A stretch of DNA of 64,000 nucleotides from Paramormyrops kingsleyae (GCF_048594095.1 NC_132803.1:36022507-36086506), one strand, 5' to 3'. Positions 44,931-56,494 are shown, numbered from the stretch's first letter. Made by a program: numbers and translations. The notes: generated by a model not told the origin, from the sequence alone.

Positions 44931-45532
44931 TGTGTCTGCACATTACCCACTGATACACAAGTAAAATATGCACATATATATAACAGCCTGCAGTGTACAG
45001 AAATGTTGTGCTTTCTTGTGTCACATTTTTCAGAATTGGATATAATGTTTTAACATGGTTTACTATTCAAAATGAAAATCACGAGAGGAGGACTTTCAAA
45101 TGTTTAATGGTGAGAATTTGTTTTCATATAAAGTTTGCAGGATGAAATGTATGCAAAACCAGTTAGCAGGCTTGCAAATATTGCTGACTAGAAAGCAAGA
45201 TATATATTAAAAACACTGGGCTTGTAATAAATTCAAAACTTGTGAGTAATTTGTTGATCTACTGCTTGCATCTGGAACTAACCCACTCATATTTTCAGAG
45301 TGGTATTTAAAATTCCTGCTGCCTAAGCCAAATCCCAATAAGCCATTATCAGAAATACCACAGCCATGTCCAGGTCAATTCAACAACCAACATTCATCCT
45401 TGTCCCAAAGAGCTGTGCGATAACAATTCCTGTGCAAAATGGCTGCTGTTTGTCACACTGAGTGATGCAGGACACTCCTCCTAGCAAATCTGCTGCCTCG
45501 AGGTTTGTCATGACTGCCTATAGAAAGGTATA
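44931..45532. other. Intergenic spacer
   Basis: Nothing is recognised. Confidence 0.35.
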
Positions 45533-45830
45533 CAGACGCTCCTCTACTTACGAATGAGATACGTTCCGAATGGCCGTTCGTAACATGAAATGTTCATGAA
45601 AAGTCATTATTCAACATCATTTAAGGGTATATGCAAGTACAAAGAACTAGGATGCTACGCGGCAGGAATAGTGGCCAGAAGTCATATTAGGCGGAATTGG
45701 CGCACAGAAAAAAAATTGATGTTGTGGACAGGAAACGGGAGCCCAATGAACACTATTTGGACTTACAGTCCTCTTCGTTCGTATGTCTTAAAGTTCGTAA
45801 GTTGAAAGTTTGTAAGTAGAGGAGCATCTG
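45533..45830. mobile_element. Mariner-type MITE, 298 bp
   Basis: The ends CAGACGCTCCTCTACTTACG and, in reverse complement, CAGATGCTCCTCTACTTACA match at 18 of 20 positions. TA lies on each side (45531-45532, 45831-45832). There is no transposase. Confidence 0.88.
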
Positions 45831-45847
45831 TACATGTTCAAGCATTT

Positions 45848-45905
45848 ATGTATGTATGTATGATGATGATGATGATGATGATGATGATTGATTATTATTA
45901 TTATA
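45848..45905. repeat. ATGT/GAT/TTA microsatellite
   Basis: A short TATG run passes into eight GAT units and then TTA units. Confidence 0.9.
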
Positions 45906-46289
45906 TTTTCCTCAAGTGTTCCTGGTGAATAGTTCCTATAACATGACCACTGCTCTTTGTTTAGCGACCATTCTCCTGATATGTGGCTTGTCAAGGTAGA
46001 TTTAGCCTCTTGCAGTTGCTCGCCACAATGATCTTGGAATAATGACTTCATTTTTCAAGCACATTAAGCATCTGCTTGCATCCATTTTCTTTCTGTTTTT
46101 TGGCTTTGAATACATGGAACAAAGGGTTTATAGACCCTGAACCAGTGGCTCCTTTAAAGTGTCATGACCCTAACCTCTGGGCATAAAGCGTGTGCAAATC
46201 CTGCTCTTGTGCATCATTTGACGTTGTATCATTAGCATTAGCTACTCAACGCAAAAAAAATGTGTTAAATGCAAGTCTAATCATATGAG

Positions 46290-46450
46290 AAATCTAGTTG
46301 GGGGGGTGTGCCTATGATCAGAAGGTGGTTTGGTAAAAACACAAGGTCAGCAGAGTGACCTCACTGAAGGGCCTTTAAGCAAGGGCCTTAATCCCCAGTT
46401 GCTCCAAGGAAAAAAATGTATGTTTTCTGGATAAAAATGTCCAGTACACA
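46290..46450 (+). repeat. Degenerate tRNA-headed SINE
   Basis: GATCAGAAGGTGGTTTGG, then GTCAGCAGAGTGACCTCACT and GGCCTTAATCCCCAGTTGCT match the body of the SINE at 43165. The B box is lost. Confidence 0.55.
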
Positions 46451-47606
46451 ACTAAAATGTAAATGAGAATATTGGGCCTCATTCACCAACCGTTCTTACG
46501 GACAAATTTGTTCTTAAACCCCACGTACGCACTTTTTTTACAAAGATTCTGACCTATTTATAATCCGTCTGATCGGCGTCACTACCATGAAAATAATTTT
46601 TACACTTTAAAATTATTTTTTATATTTTATCAATTATTAAAATACTATCATTTTATGAACTGTACACTCTAAAAAACGCTGGGTTGAGACTGCTGGGTAA
46701 CAAAGTTGGGTTGATTTAACCCAATTTGGGTTGAAAATCGGTCTTGATCTATAACCCAGCAGTGCTGGGTTGGGAACGCGGACGTGAAAGAGAGCACGCA
46801 CGTCACGTCAACATCCAGGGACATCAGCGAGAGTTGACGGAGTTTTGCGCCGTCTTTAGAGGGAAGCCAGTGAAATTCTGTCTGAAACGTAAGTTATTCA
46901 GTGTGTATTTAACAATGTTCATAATAAATAAAACATTTGCTTTACTGTATAATATATATACACGCAAATTTTAGGCTTTCGGTCAGTTGAACTGAGATTA
47001 CCTAACGACTAAGCGACGGCCGATCTCTTGCTCAGTGGACGGGAAAGCGCGCGTGACATCGTCATCGGAAGGAGCTTGGAAAGGATAACGTAAAATTTTT
47101 AAATATTACTTTTTTATATGTTAAATCTACTTTGTTTATTATTAATGATTTACTGTGTTAGATACGGTTTTGATATAGCGGAGTTTACTTAACTAATTTG
47201 ATTTTGTCAGCACATCCACATAAATTTCCCGCTCTGCTTGTAAGGTACATTTCGTTCAATTCGTTTGACTTAGTTGTACATTCGACAGCAAACGATGTTA
47301 ATTTACTACGAACATGTAATTTCTTTAATCCTGTAAATGGTTTGATGCAGGCGGGAATGTCGAGCTCAGCTCAGGCTAAAGGAGGCTTGAAACTAAGCAT
47401 GTTCGACGGACATTTTCTAAGCATAGTGCTAAGGCCATGGACAGTGGTTAACTAATGCTGATAGCTTGGTGTGTTATGGTCTTTAATGCTCCTAAAGGTT
47501 TTTTAGGTGTTCTGAAGGTAGCTCTAAGGATATTTAACTTTTACACATTTTTGAGTTCTTAATGAATCTATACCATTTCTTTTTTATTTATTTTTCCTTT
47601 TTTCAG

Positions 47607-47744
47607 ATTGGGACCAATATGGCTGAGTACCTTCGTTCAGAAGAGTCCATTGAATTTTCTTATGTTCTCATGCTTGGAGACAACCACTGCTTTCAACCCT
47701 TTGCTATAATAATTGAAACATTACTTGCTGCAGTGGACGTTTGA
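47607..47744 (+). CDS. Gene-like exon carried by the TIR element
   Basis: After the acceptor the frame reads IGTNMAEYLRSEESIEFSYV, then LMLGDNHCFQPFAI and ends LLAAVDV with TGA. The first Met codon is at 47619. From memory, SYVLMLG-type sequence followed by AAVD resembles the C-terminal part of multicopy fish proteins labelled SAM-domain-containing 3-like or uncharacterised. That match is uncertain. The exon could be a last exon, a degraded copy, or chance; only its open frame, acceptor and downstream poly(A) signal are seen directly. Confidence 0.45.
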   Translation: MGTNMAEYLRSEESIEFSYVLMLGDNHCFQPFAIIIETLLAAVDV

Positions 47745-47769
47745 AATGTTTTCATATTTTAAATACATA

Positions 47770-48260
47770 TTTTCTTGGAAGTAAATTTGACTTCAGTCAC
47801 TTTATATCTCAGGATATATTGATGTTTGCACATAATTGTTAATGGGAAAGTTATAAAATGTTTTCCTATTTTTTCCTAATCTTAAATTTGTATTTTCTTA
47901 AGTTTTTTTTTCGTTTGTTTTTTCAGTCAGTTTGATGCCGTTTCATTATTACTTCTACATATTTTTTCAGTTGATGATTTATATATATCAGGATATGTTA
48001 ATGTTTATGCACAAATTTGTATTTTAAAGTTAATCTTTCTGACTTCAGTCAGTTAGATGCTTTTTCATTATTACTTCTACTGTACATACTTTTATTTTTC
48101 CTCTCCTCTGCAATTACATTGCAATTGATTCTTACTGATGATTCCTGTATATCTCAGGATATATTAATGTTTATGCATGATGTAAATGTTATGAAAAGTT
48201 TTCATATTTCAAATTGTGTTTTTCTAAAGTTAATTTGTCTGACTTCAGTCTGATGCATTG
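47770..48260 (+). repeat. Imperfect tandem repeat, three copies
   Basis: The word CAGGATAT(A/G)TT with its surroundings (GACTTCAGTC before, AATGTTTATGCA after) starts at 47810, 47989 and 48155, so the periods are about 179 and 166 bp. The repeats lie in the presumed 3' UTR of the carried exon. Confidence 0.65.
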
Positions 48261-48904
48261 TTACTGACTTCAGTCACAGTGTTTCTGTGATAGTTTGATA
48301 CATTTTAATAGAAATTGTCTTGATGCTGAGGTGGAGATGGGAAAAATGTCTTAAATTCATATGGACACATTTTTTACATGTTTTGTCATAAATAAAATTC
48401 CATTACTGAAGTATGTATTGCTGTAGAATTGTTTTTATTTTAGTAATTTTAATCACCAAAGTTTCTAGATTAAATTTCTGACCCATTTTGGGTTACATTC
48501 AACCCAGCAGTGTAGTCATTTTTAACTAATAGTTGGGTTAAAAATCACAACCCAGCATGCTGGGTTAAACGTGTAACCCAACTTGTTGGGTCAAAATAAC
48601 CCAGCGTTGGGTTAGTCCCTTTTTTACCCAGCGCTGGGTTACCAAAATAACCCAAATTGGGTTGTTTTTAACCCAGCAGTTTTTAGAGTGTAGAATGAAC
48701 AAAACTGCTATAACCAATTATTTTGAACAAACTATCATTACTCAAATGTGTGTACGAATGGTCTTGAGTGTGCGTAGATTCTGTTCTTAGCTAAGAACAA
48801 ATTCAGATAAGAAAACATTGGTGAATGCAGAATCTTTGTAAAAAAGTATATACATGGGATTTAAGAACAAATTTGTTTGTAAGAACGGTTGGTGAATGAG
48901 GTCC

Positions 48905-49362
48905 ATTGTGCAGGTTATTGTGTTGTGACCTCACTGCTGGAGGGTGGGTCTTGGTTGTTGTTGGTAAGCACGAGGGGTATTTGCCAGGTGACAGTAATGT
49001 GCATAAAAGCTTCATCCCTGACCACATGATTTATGGGCATAATCACCTACCTGTCTGGCTGTTCCTGTTCCATGCAAGTGAGGGTTCAGTAATCTTCTAC
49101 AATGTGTCTGTTCTGCTTTTTCCCTCCTCCCTGACTCACAAGCTGTCCCTTTTCTGTGGAATCATTCCTCGTGAACTTTGGAAATAACATCTCTCACGGT
49201 ATGTGGTTGACATACGCAATCTATGCTGGGGAAGGGCAACATCCTGACGGAATATGGTGCCTGTTCCACCAGAATCATGCAGAAAGCATGGGAATAGGTA
49301 CCACCAGCATGTCACACATCAGCCCGCGTGTCAGATATCTGCGATGACGGTGTGTGCCCACA
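48905..49362. other. Intergenic spacer
   Basis: Nothing is recognised. Confidence 0.35.
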
Positions 49363-49475
49363 CAGTATGGCTCAGTGGGTAAGGCTTCTGTACCCATTAT
49401 CAGAAGGTTGCAGGATTGACTCCCATACTTGAGACAATAGCTTCTCTCTCACCTGTGACTGTGTTTGTATCTCAA
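49363..49475 (+). repeat. tRNA-like SINE head
   Basis: ATGGCTCAGTGGGTAAGGCT (A box) and GGTTGCAGGATTGACTCCC (B box, with one change from GGTTCRANNCC) are about 45 bp apart, as in a tRNA. There is no cloverleaf good enough for a functional tRNA gene and the body is short. Confidence 0.65.
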
Positions 49476-51655
49476 ACAGGAGCATGATGAAATATGCAAA
49501 GACTAAATATTTCCTTTCTACTTGTACTCATACTTGTGCAAACATGAAATACATCATCATTTCACAACTGTTCACTCTTAGGAGATTTATGCAGCCGCAA
49601 GAATGCCATGGGAAACACTGCAGATGTTTGGTGAGTATCAGTCTGAAACACTTTCCTGTCAGCCTCCTTGAAACCTATACGTATAATAAAACAACCATAA
49701 TCTGTTACATGGATTTTTTGTTGTTTTATCCAACACAAAGATTTTTAATAAATCAGATTAGCATTCTTTTAGACGTGTCGTAAATCTGTGGGCCATAGCC
49801 AAAAATCTGCGTTACACCTTTTTATAACTGGCCAAATAATACTACAGAAATCTACATTCAGGGAGACTCCATTAGAAATCATGTTGTACATGAAAGGCCT
49901 CCTTTTTCTCATCAGATAGGGATCCACTTCACAGACAACAATATGCTTGTGTTCTGCTAAGGAATGCACGCAGAGGTCTGTTCTCCTTTCCAGAATGTTC
50001 TGACTGGCATTTTCATTAAAACATGTATACAGGTATTGCCATGTTCCAGTCTAATTCACACTGTGTGATGCAACGATGCTTCCTCCCGGGAGCTCAGCAC
50101 CGTCTCATGGCTCCCTGATCGGTAATAACAGCGCTCACATTCCATTGGAGCATATCATCAGATTTCAGACCTGAGAATCCAGCGGCGTCTGAGAGTACCT
50201 GACTGGAAAGAAGTAGGTGGACTTGATATGCCATCGAACGGGGCTGACATGTTAGTAAATTGAATTGATTTAGCCACACAGAAAACTCAGACAGGGTGTG
50301 AAGCAGGATAGCTCTTCCTGCCTGACCATACTGTGGTGTTTCTACTTCAAACTAACCCAGAGTTGTGTTTCATGATGCATGCAAAGCAACGTCATTGCTA
50401 TTCGAAATCACGAAGCTTTAAGGATGCAAATGTTTCATCATTAATATACATGATCTTGAGTGATTTAAATTCTCTATTATTTGGCTTTTTCCGAAGATGC
50501 CTTTACACTATTAAAATATACAAATTATTCTTAAATACTTTCCTTAATTTCGTTGTATGGAATAAAGCCACCATACATATATAGCAAGTTTGCTGAGAAT
50601 TTTTACTGAACAAAACTCTGCTTTACCTTTCACATAAAAATACAGGTTTTCTATTTGGCAGTACATATTTTATTTTATGATATAAAACCATACAGGCTCA
50701 TTATATTTAGATACTGTAAATTGCAAAATTCTACACACCCGTATGCTCACTGCAGGTAAAGGTAAATAAGCATTATATATGATGTAGAATGTTAAACCTG
50801 ACCACTGTCCCCAATGTAAAGGGGTGTTCACGCTCATGCAAGTAATGCACTTAACCTTTTTTTTTTTAATTTTTTATAAAAAATTATGAATTTCTTTTTT
50901 TGCTTAAATTGTTGCTCTTGATTTCAGTCTCTACAGCAAAAATTAAGGTTTTCATTTGAAATCTCCTGTATCTGTAACTGTAAAGATGCGCATGTTTTAT
51001 ATGTACGGCCTCACACATTCCCGTATAGATTGGCCAACACAGTATTAGGACACAAAACCCAAACCAATTTCAAGATAAATGAGTATTTCAATCATCAAGT
51101 GAAATGTAATAATCATATTGAATGGCAGGAAATGGGCAGAGATAATGGAATAAGCGCCTATCAACGGCTGCTCTTTGGAACTGCTGAGTCACAGAAAGCC
51201 CATTCGAAGGTGGTTTTCCAGCTAGGGATCAGCCAGCGGCAGCCTGAGGGTGGCCTCTGCAGGCTGCTCCGTGCCGTGAGACGGCGTATTAATCGAGGAG
51301 AATACCCTCCGAAGTGCGGGAATCCCCAGCCCCCCCCTCCCTCCCCCCAATCAGTTGATTAATCTCCTCTGATGGGAACAAAGTGAATATTTAATCGGGG
51401 CTCTATTCCTTATCGTCCGCTCTTGAAGGTCATTGCAGTTGGGGTAAAAAGGTCAAGCAGACAATGAGCATGTGGTTCAGCACTTGCTGATAATGTTACC
51501 TTTGATCACTCTGAGGTTTCTGAGCTGCTGCCCGTGCCGCTCTATGCGCACACATGCTGGTGATGCGATTTCGATTTCAGAAACATATTTTAATTACGGG
51601 AAATCATCACGGTTCTCATGCAGAAAACATCTATTGATTTTTTTTGTGGCTGTAT
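49476..51655. other. Intergenic spacer, 2.2 kb
   Basis: No gene or repeat is recognised. The stretch 51120-51420 is GC-rich with TTAATCGAGGAG and TTTAATCGGGG words and could be a conserved non-coding element. Confidence 0.35.
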
Positions 51656-51780
51656 ACTTATACTACAAGTATTGGGACACACCTCTTAATCATTGAATTC
51701 AGGTGTTTCATTCAGACCCGTAGCCACAGGTGTATAAAAGCCCCTAGCCATGCAGTCAGGTTTATAAACATTTTTGAAGA
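51656..51780 (+). mobile_element. DNA transposon end fragment
   Basis: TACAAGTATTGGGACACACC, TGAATTCAGGTGTTTCATTC and CACAGGTGTATAAAAGC are known words of an abundant fish DNA transposon. The other end is not nearby. Superfamily not determined. Confidence 0.55.
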
Positions 51781-52149
51781 GCACAGTGAATTTATATGTG
51801 GTACTGTCACAGCATGTCATCTTTGCAATATGTGAGTTTGTGAAATTTCTTCCTTGTTAGATATTACCATTTTTAGAAATTTACGAGTACATGTACATTG
51901 GAATGCTTTATGCACATATCCCATCTTGCACTCCTTTCAGACACACAAACACAAGTGTGAGTAAAAGGTAAGTACCGATACAGTCATCTCCAAACTGTCT
52001 ACCACTAATTAACTGCTTTAAGTTTACAACAAAATTCTGATAAAAGTGAAATTCTTCTAGTTGCTTCAAATTCAGTAATTTCTGCTCTGCCAGATTTGGA
52101 AGTTGATGTGAATGGGATCCTAGTCGTGCCCTCAACAAAGATCTGTAAT
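51781..52149. other. Intergenic spacer
   Basis: Nothing is recognised. Confidence 0.35.
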
Positions 52150-52712
52150 TTAGGTGTCATCTTTGGAGTCTCTTACTGTTCAGCCCCATTTTAGCTCTCT
52201 GGTTCAGGTGTTATTTTCCATCAGTGCTCAGCTCCGCGCCTTCCTCAGGGTTCCTGATCCTGAAATGTTAATCCACACTTTCATCACTACCTGCCCTGAG
52301 TATTGTAATACATTTTTATTAGCGTATTACAAAATCCAAATATCTCCACAGATTACGGCACGTTCAAAACTCCCCTGCCTGTTTGCTAATGGGTATTAAA
52401 AAATCTGCCCACATTACTCCTGTTCTACAGGATTTACACTGATTGCCAGTTAATTTCAGAACCAAACTTAAAGTAATACTTTAAATAGCTTTAGGTTGTC
52501 TTATATGGGTGCCTAAGCTGAAATGCACTGCCACAGCATCTGCAAGATGTTCGATCTATTTCAACTTTTAAGCTTAAAAAAGCATTTCTTTCTCAGGAAT
52601 AATACATCAGCCGGTTTGTAATGTTGACCTTTGTTTTGTTCATTTTGTGTGTGTGTGTGTGTTGGATTGAATCTATTCTAAAGCATCCTTGAGTGTCAGA
52701 AAGGTGCTATAT
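52150..52712 (+). mobile_element. L2-like LINE, 3' fragment
   Basis: The frame 52154-52396 reads SLTVQPHFSSLVQVLFSISA, PEMLIHTFITTCPEYCNTFL, in line with the L2 ORF2 C-terminal region (NLGVIFD...LDYCNALL type). The 3' end has GTCAGAAAGGTGCTATAT, the L2 tail. Stops and frameshifts are present. Confidence 0.75.
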
Positions 52713-52925
52713 CAGGGGTGGCCAATCTTATCCAGAATTGGCCATTGTGTATGCGGGTTTTCACTACAATTCAAAAACCTGAATTAGATTACCTGAATTA
52801 ATTAGACTGAATGGCAGACTGCTTGGCTGAAGAGCCTCACACCTGGATTTGAACAGCTGACCTAAAGCTTATCCCAAAAACCTGCATATACACTAGCTCT
52901 TTGAGGATAAGATTGCTCACCCCTG
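52713..52925. mobile_element. hAT-like MITE, CAGGGGTGGCCAA ends
   Basis: The left end CAGGGGTGGCCAATCTTATC and the right end GGATAAGATTGCTCACCCCTG are inverted repeats. The element abuts the L2 tail. A clean 8-bp duplication is not visible. Confidence 0.72.
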
Positions 52926-52949
52926 GGCTTGGGGTCTGAGCACAGGGTC

Positions 52950-53112
52950 AGCCATTTCTCCAGCACCCCTGGAGCATTTTTCAGGGGATTAAGGGCCTTT
53001 GCTCAAAGGCCAAATGCAGATGTGATTATTGTCACAAGCATGAGACCTGAACCATCAACCTCCTGATCCCAGACACAAAGACGTAACCCACTGAGCCACA
53101 CACCTCCCCTGA
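52950..53112 (-). repeat. tRNA-headed SINE, minus strand
   Basis: On the minus strand GTGTGGCTCAGTGGGTTACG (A box) and GGTTGATGGTTCAGGTCTC (B box) form a tRNA-like head, followed by GAGCAAAGGCCCTTAATCCC. Confidence 0.7.
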
Positions 53113-53401
53113 AAGAGGAGTCGTGTTGGGTTCTGTAGTAAAGTCAGTAAACCCTGCTTCTCCAGCGATTCTGGCTGCGAGCTCCTTCCTGAGACCTGAA
53201 AAAGCAAACATTAAGCATGAAAGTTCATATCCTTAACTCAGCTCTCCTTACTGCTGCTGCTCAATACATTGAGCGTGTGATTTGCACTTATCCTCAATGT
53301 TTTGCTTTCCCATTTCTCTATATTCTGCTGCATCTGATGAATTTAAAACAGGACTGGTTCGCGATTCAAGATTTTATGTGTCACATGACTGTAGATGCAT
53401 A
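53113..53401. other. Intergenic spacer
   Basis: Nothing is recognised. Confidence 0.35.
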
Positions 53402-53526
53402 GATTACTAATTAGAGGACTGATTGGCTGAAGAATCCTCACACCTGGGTTTGAACAGCTGACCTACAGGTTATCCCAAAAACCTGCATACACACCGGCCC
53501 TTTGCGGATAAGATTGGCCACCCCTG
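53402..53526. mobile_element. 3' half of the same hAT-like MITE
   Basis: The sequence GAACAGCTGACCTA(A/C)AG, then AACCTGCATA and GGATAAGATTGGCCACCCCTG match 52802-52925 closely. Its left half is missing. Confidence 0.7.
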
Positions 53527-53994
53527 ACCTAGAGCCACCCTGCTGCCTAGTAGAAGGCTTAAAACAATGGCTACATAGAAGACAAAAGACATCTATTAAA
53601 ATACTTCATAAACAGTTTGTGAATGGCATTATATACAGGGTGCATGGTAGGCAGTGTGTGAATGGGGGGTATGAATAGACATGAAAAAGAACAATGAAAA
53701 ATGATGTGGGAAGTGAATGGAGTGATGATGAAGTGAAGAGACATAATTAACAGACTGTTATAAAAAGCATATTAGTACACATAATAAATGTAGCCCCCTT
53801 CCTTATTACTAGTTGATGTTCCAAGGACATTGGACTCTCTTGTTTGTGTCTTAATAAACTAAATGATAGCCACTTGTCTGCCTTGTCCCAGATCAGTTTG
53901 TGAGAGGTTTAATGTACTCTCTGCTCCTCATTTCAACCTTCTGTTGAACTGTATCACAACTGATGTCAGAATCTTTGATAAATTTTTGTTATTG
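53527..53994. other. Intergenic spacer
   Basis: Part of this may be the 5' end of the Tc1-like element that follows. No terminal repeat was found. Confidence 0.35.
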
Positions 53995-54720
53995 TTATAC
54001 TTGTAATGGCTAAAAAGGCACAGCTGACAATTGAACAGCGGGCTCAGATCAAAATTTTGAGCGAAGAAGGGTTCTCTCTTTGCCAAATAGTCAGAAAGTC
54101 AAATGTTTCTAAGCATGGAGTGACCTACAGAGAAAAAGGTTGACAGGAAGCGACAGTGAGCGGAAACAGTCTGGGACAAGGAAGATGACATCAAAGGCTG
54201 AAGATCTACACTTAGTTGTGACGTGCAAAAGAGACTGGAAGATGACTGTAATGGTCTGAGGGCTGCGATTAATGTGAATGGAGGGAAAACAGTATCTCTT
54301 AATACAGCCAGGCAAAGACTAAGAGCAGAAAACCTTTACTTTGTGGTGTTAACAAGAAAAAGAAACTAGTATAGGCAGAGGTGGAAATTTCGCAGCCAGA
54401 AAGTAAAAATCCAGACTGTGATTTTGTTCCAACCAACCAAGTTGAGCGCTCTGTGACCGTGACTCATTATGCTCAACTGGTTGGTTGAAATTAAATTGCG
54501 GTCTGGATTTTTACTTACTGAAATTTCCACCTCTGATTATAGGCTAAACAACAGAAATGCTGTAGTATTCAGGACTGGGACGAGTGGGGCCAACAAGTTT
54601 AAAATGAGCATCTAGCAAATGAAACTTGAAAAGGTGCTGGGAGGGTTTGGACACAAGTCATTTCCAAAAATTGTTGGACAGGATGCTGTAAATCTGTGTT
54701 GCTGTGATAAAGGCAAGGGG
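53995..54720 (+). pseudogene. Tc1/mariner-like transposase relic with MITE insertion
   Basis: From ATG at 54006 the frame reads MAKKAQLTIEQRAQIKILSE and FSLCQIVRKSNVSKHGVTY, a helix-turn-helix DNA-binding domain. Later, broken frames give RLRAENL-like and KKKKLV sequence up to 54367, then AKQQKCCSIQDWDEW from 54543. Between them sits a family B MITE. Stops and frameshifts abound and the DDE domain is largely gone. Confidence 0.72.
54376..54535. mobile_element. Family B MITE inside the transposase relic
   Basis: Starts CAGAGGTGGAAATTTC and ends GAAATTTCCACCTCTG, a perfect 16-bp inverted repeat. The flanks AGTATAGG (54368-54375) and ATTATAGG (54536-54543) agree at 7 of 8 positions, a hAT-type duplication. 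The 160-bp body is the best copy of this family here. Confidence 0.88.
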
Positions 54721-55404
54721 TGGTTATTTTGATTGAACTCCTACTTAGGCACTCGCATTCATTAAATAGCAGTACAATGCAAAGTAAATTGTTACATTAC
54801 ACTTAAAAATCAGTCAGTTACATTTGTTATTTGGTATTTCTAATATTGTCTTGTAATAAAAGTTTGGAAAAGCAGTGTGTCATTTATTTATTTTTTTAAA
54901 TAGGATAGCCCAAACTTCTGGCATATAGTGTGGATGATGGTTTCAAAATTATTTTAAGAATGCTATTCATCAAAATGCCCAAATCACATTTTAAAAGCAC
55001 ACAGATGCAAACACTAACACATTTTCCTGAGAGTGACCATTGCAGCCAGGGGCTCACAAGGCTTTTGCTTCACGGGGTGTTTTCTGTCATCACTTGCTGG
55101 GAAGGGGAGTTCCTGTCCTCATCGTGGCACGTGGAGGGAGCTGCATGGAGTCTGGGGTCGGGTGACACTATGCCAGGGTGACAGGCAGCCAGCAGGTGAT
55201 GGACAAGTAATGCACACGGGTAGCAGGGTGACTCCTCAGGATCATCACCCTGTCACCTCTCTGCTGTTTTTTGGCCCACTGATGTTACCCTTGAAAAAAT
55301 AAATCAAAGGCAGTAGCAAAGAAAGGACACTTTCTTATGCCAGCTGCTGTTTTATCGAAATCACCCAGCTTCATTTACCAAAAAAAGTGTGGGTGTGTGC
55401 ATAA
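54721..55404. other. Intergenic spacer
   Basis: Nothing is recognised. Confidence 0.35.
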
Positions 55405-55750
55405 AAAAGTAGGGGTGGTGCAGTGCTTAGCACTCTCGCCTCACACATCTGGGACCTGGCTTCAAGTCTCCACTGGGGTTCCATGTGTGTGGACTTTGCA
55501 TGTTCTCTCCGTGTCGTCATGGGGTTTCCTCCGGGTACTCTGATTTTCCCCCCATAATCCAAAAACATGGTGAGACTGATTGGAGTTACCACTTTGCCTG
55601 TAGGTGTGCATCTGTGTGAGTTTGCCCTGCAATGGGTTGGTGCCCCATCCTGTATCGTTCCCTGACTTGTGCCTGTAGCTTGTGCCCCCAGGATAGGCTC
55701 CAGACCCCCCATGACCCTGAATAGGATAAACAGTTTCAGAAAATGGATAG
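55405..55750 (+). repeat. Common fish SINE-like repeat, nearly full length
   Basis: The head GGGTGGTGCAGTGCTTAGCA and GGCTTCAAGTCTCC is tRNA-like. The body has GCATGTTCTCTCCGTGTCG, TTTCCTCCGGGTACTCTG and TCCAAAAACATGG. The end has GGATAGGCTCCAGACCCCCC and GAAAATGGATAGATG. The words are typical of a repeat found throughout fish genomes. Confidence 0.8.
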
Positions 55751-56494
55751 ATGTTAAAAAATAACTAATCTAAGTTTACTTGAATAAAACTAAAAACAAA
55801 AAAAAAGAATTTATTATAGACTAAATATTTATATTTTGAGAATTTAGCCTTCCAACTTTTGTGATCAATGATAATAGTACATAATTACGTGCTTGTAACT
55901 ATCTATCTTAATCAGAATGCATGTAATTCATCTGAATAGTGTTGACATGGTTCTTTGACAGTTCTGTTGTTGTGGGTCCATTATTGCAAATATTTGATTG
56001 ATGTGTTTCGTTCTGTTTACTTGAACTATAATTTCCACCAGCTGTTACACAAAATGTCATTCATGAATCATTGCATGTAAACAACATAGAAACAGGGTAT
56101 CTCAGGAATATGAACTTGATCTATTGCTCATCATCTGTTTGGGACCCCCCAAAAAAACACCCAGTTAAATCGTGATGGAATGACGTTGGGCTAAACTGGC
56201 CTACGAAATGTGCAGATTACATCGTAATATATGCAAAGCCGTAATCCTTCTCATCAGTTACGGCTCTCAAACCAGCATTCCATCAGAGATTCGTGTTAAA
56301 ATAAACTGACATTTTATCAAAAAGAATCTTGATCGCTATGCTTAAATTAATAAATAAAATTACTTCGGTAGCACTTTACTTAAAGCACCCATGTATAAAT
56401 CATTATGGATACCTTTATAATGTATTATAATGTATTGATGAAGTATTATAAACATGGCTATAACTATTTATAAAAAGGCATAACACATTATAGC
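55751..56494. other. Intergenic spacer
   Basis: AT-rich. TATAATGTATTATAATGTAT and nearby words near 56408-56440 form a weak repeat. No gene is seen. Confidence 0.4.

Larger units (their letters stand above)
46665..48690 (+). mobile_element. TIR element with AACCCA repeats and a gene-like core
   Basis: The ends CACTCTAAAAAACGCTGGGT and, in reverse complement, CACTCTAAAAACTGCTGGGT are inverted and flanked by TA (46663-46664, 48691-48692). About 110 bp at the left and 210 bp at the right are filled with TGGGTT/AACCCA words. The 1.7-kb core is different in style. It has donor-like ends (CTGAAAC followed by GTAAGT at 46889), a strong acceptor (TTTTTTCAG at 47606), an open exon with stop, an AT-rich tail and AATAAA at 48391-48396. 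No transposase was recognised. This looks like a non-autonomous transposon that carries part of a transcription unit. Confidence 0.75.
46474..48904. mobile_element. PIF/Harbinger-like MITE, split by a 2-kb insertion
   Basis: Left end GGGCCTCATTCACCAACCGT, continuing TCTTACGGACAAATTTG. The right end in reverse complement starts GGACCTCATTCACCAACCGT and continues the same way. The inverted repeat spans about 80 bp. ATT is found directly on both sides (46471-46473, 48905-48907), fitting a 3-bp Harbinger-type duplication. Without the insertion at 46665-48690 the element would be about 400 bp. Confidence 0.8.

Noticed and set aside
49363..49440. Possible functional tRNA gene
   Set aside because: A- and B-box-like words are present, but the B box is altered and no proper acceptor stem or anticodon arm can be drawn. 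The same head recurs in SINEs.
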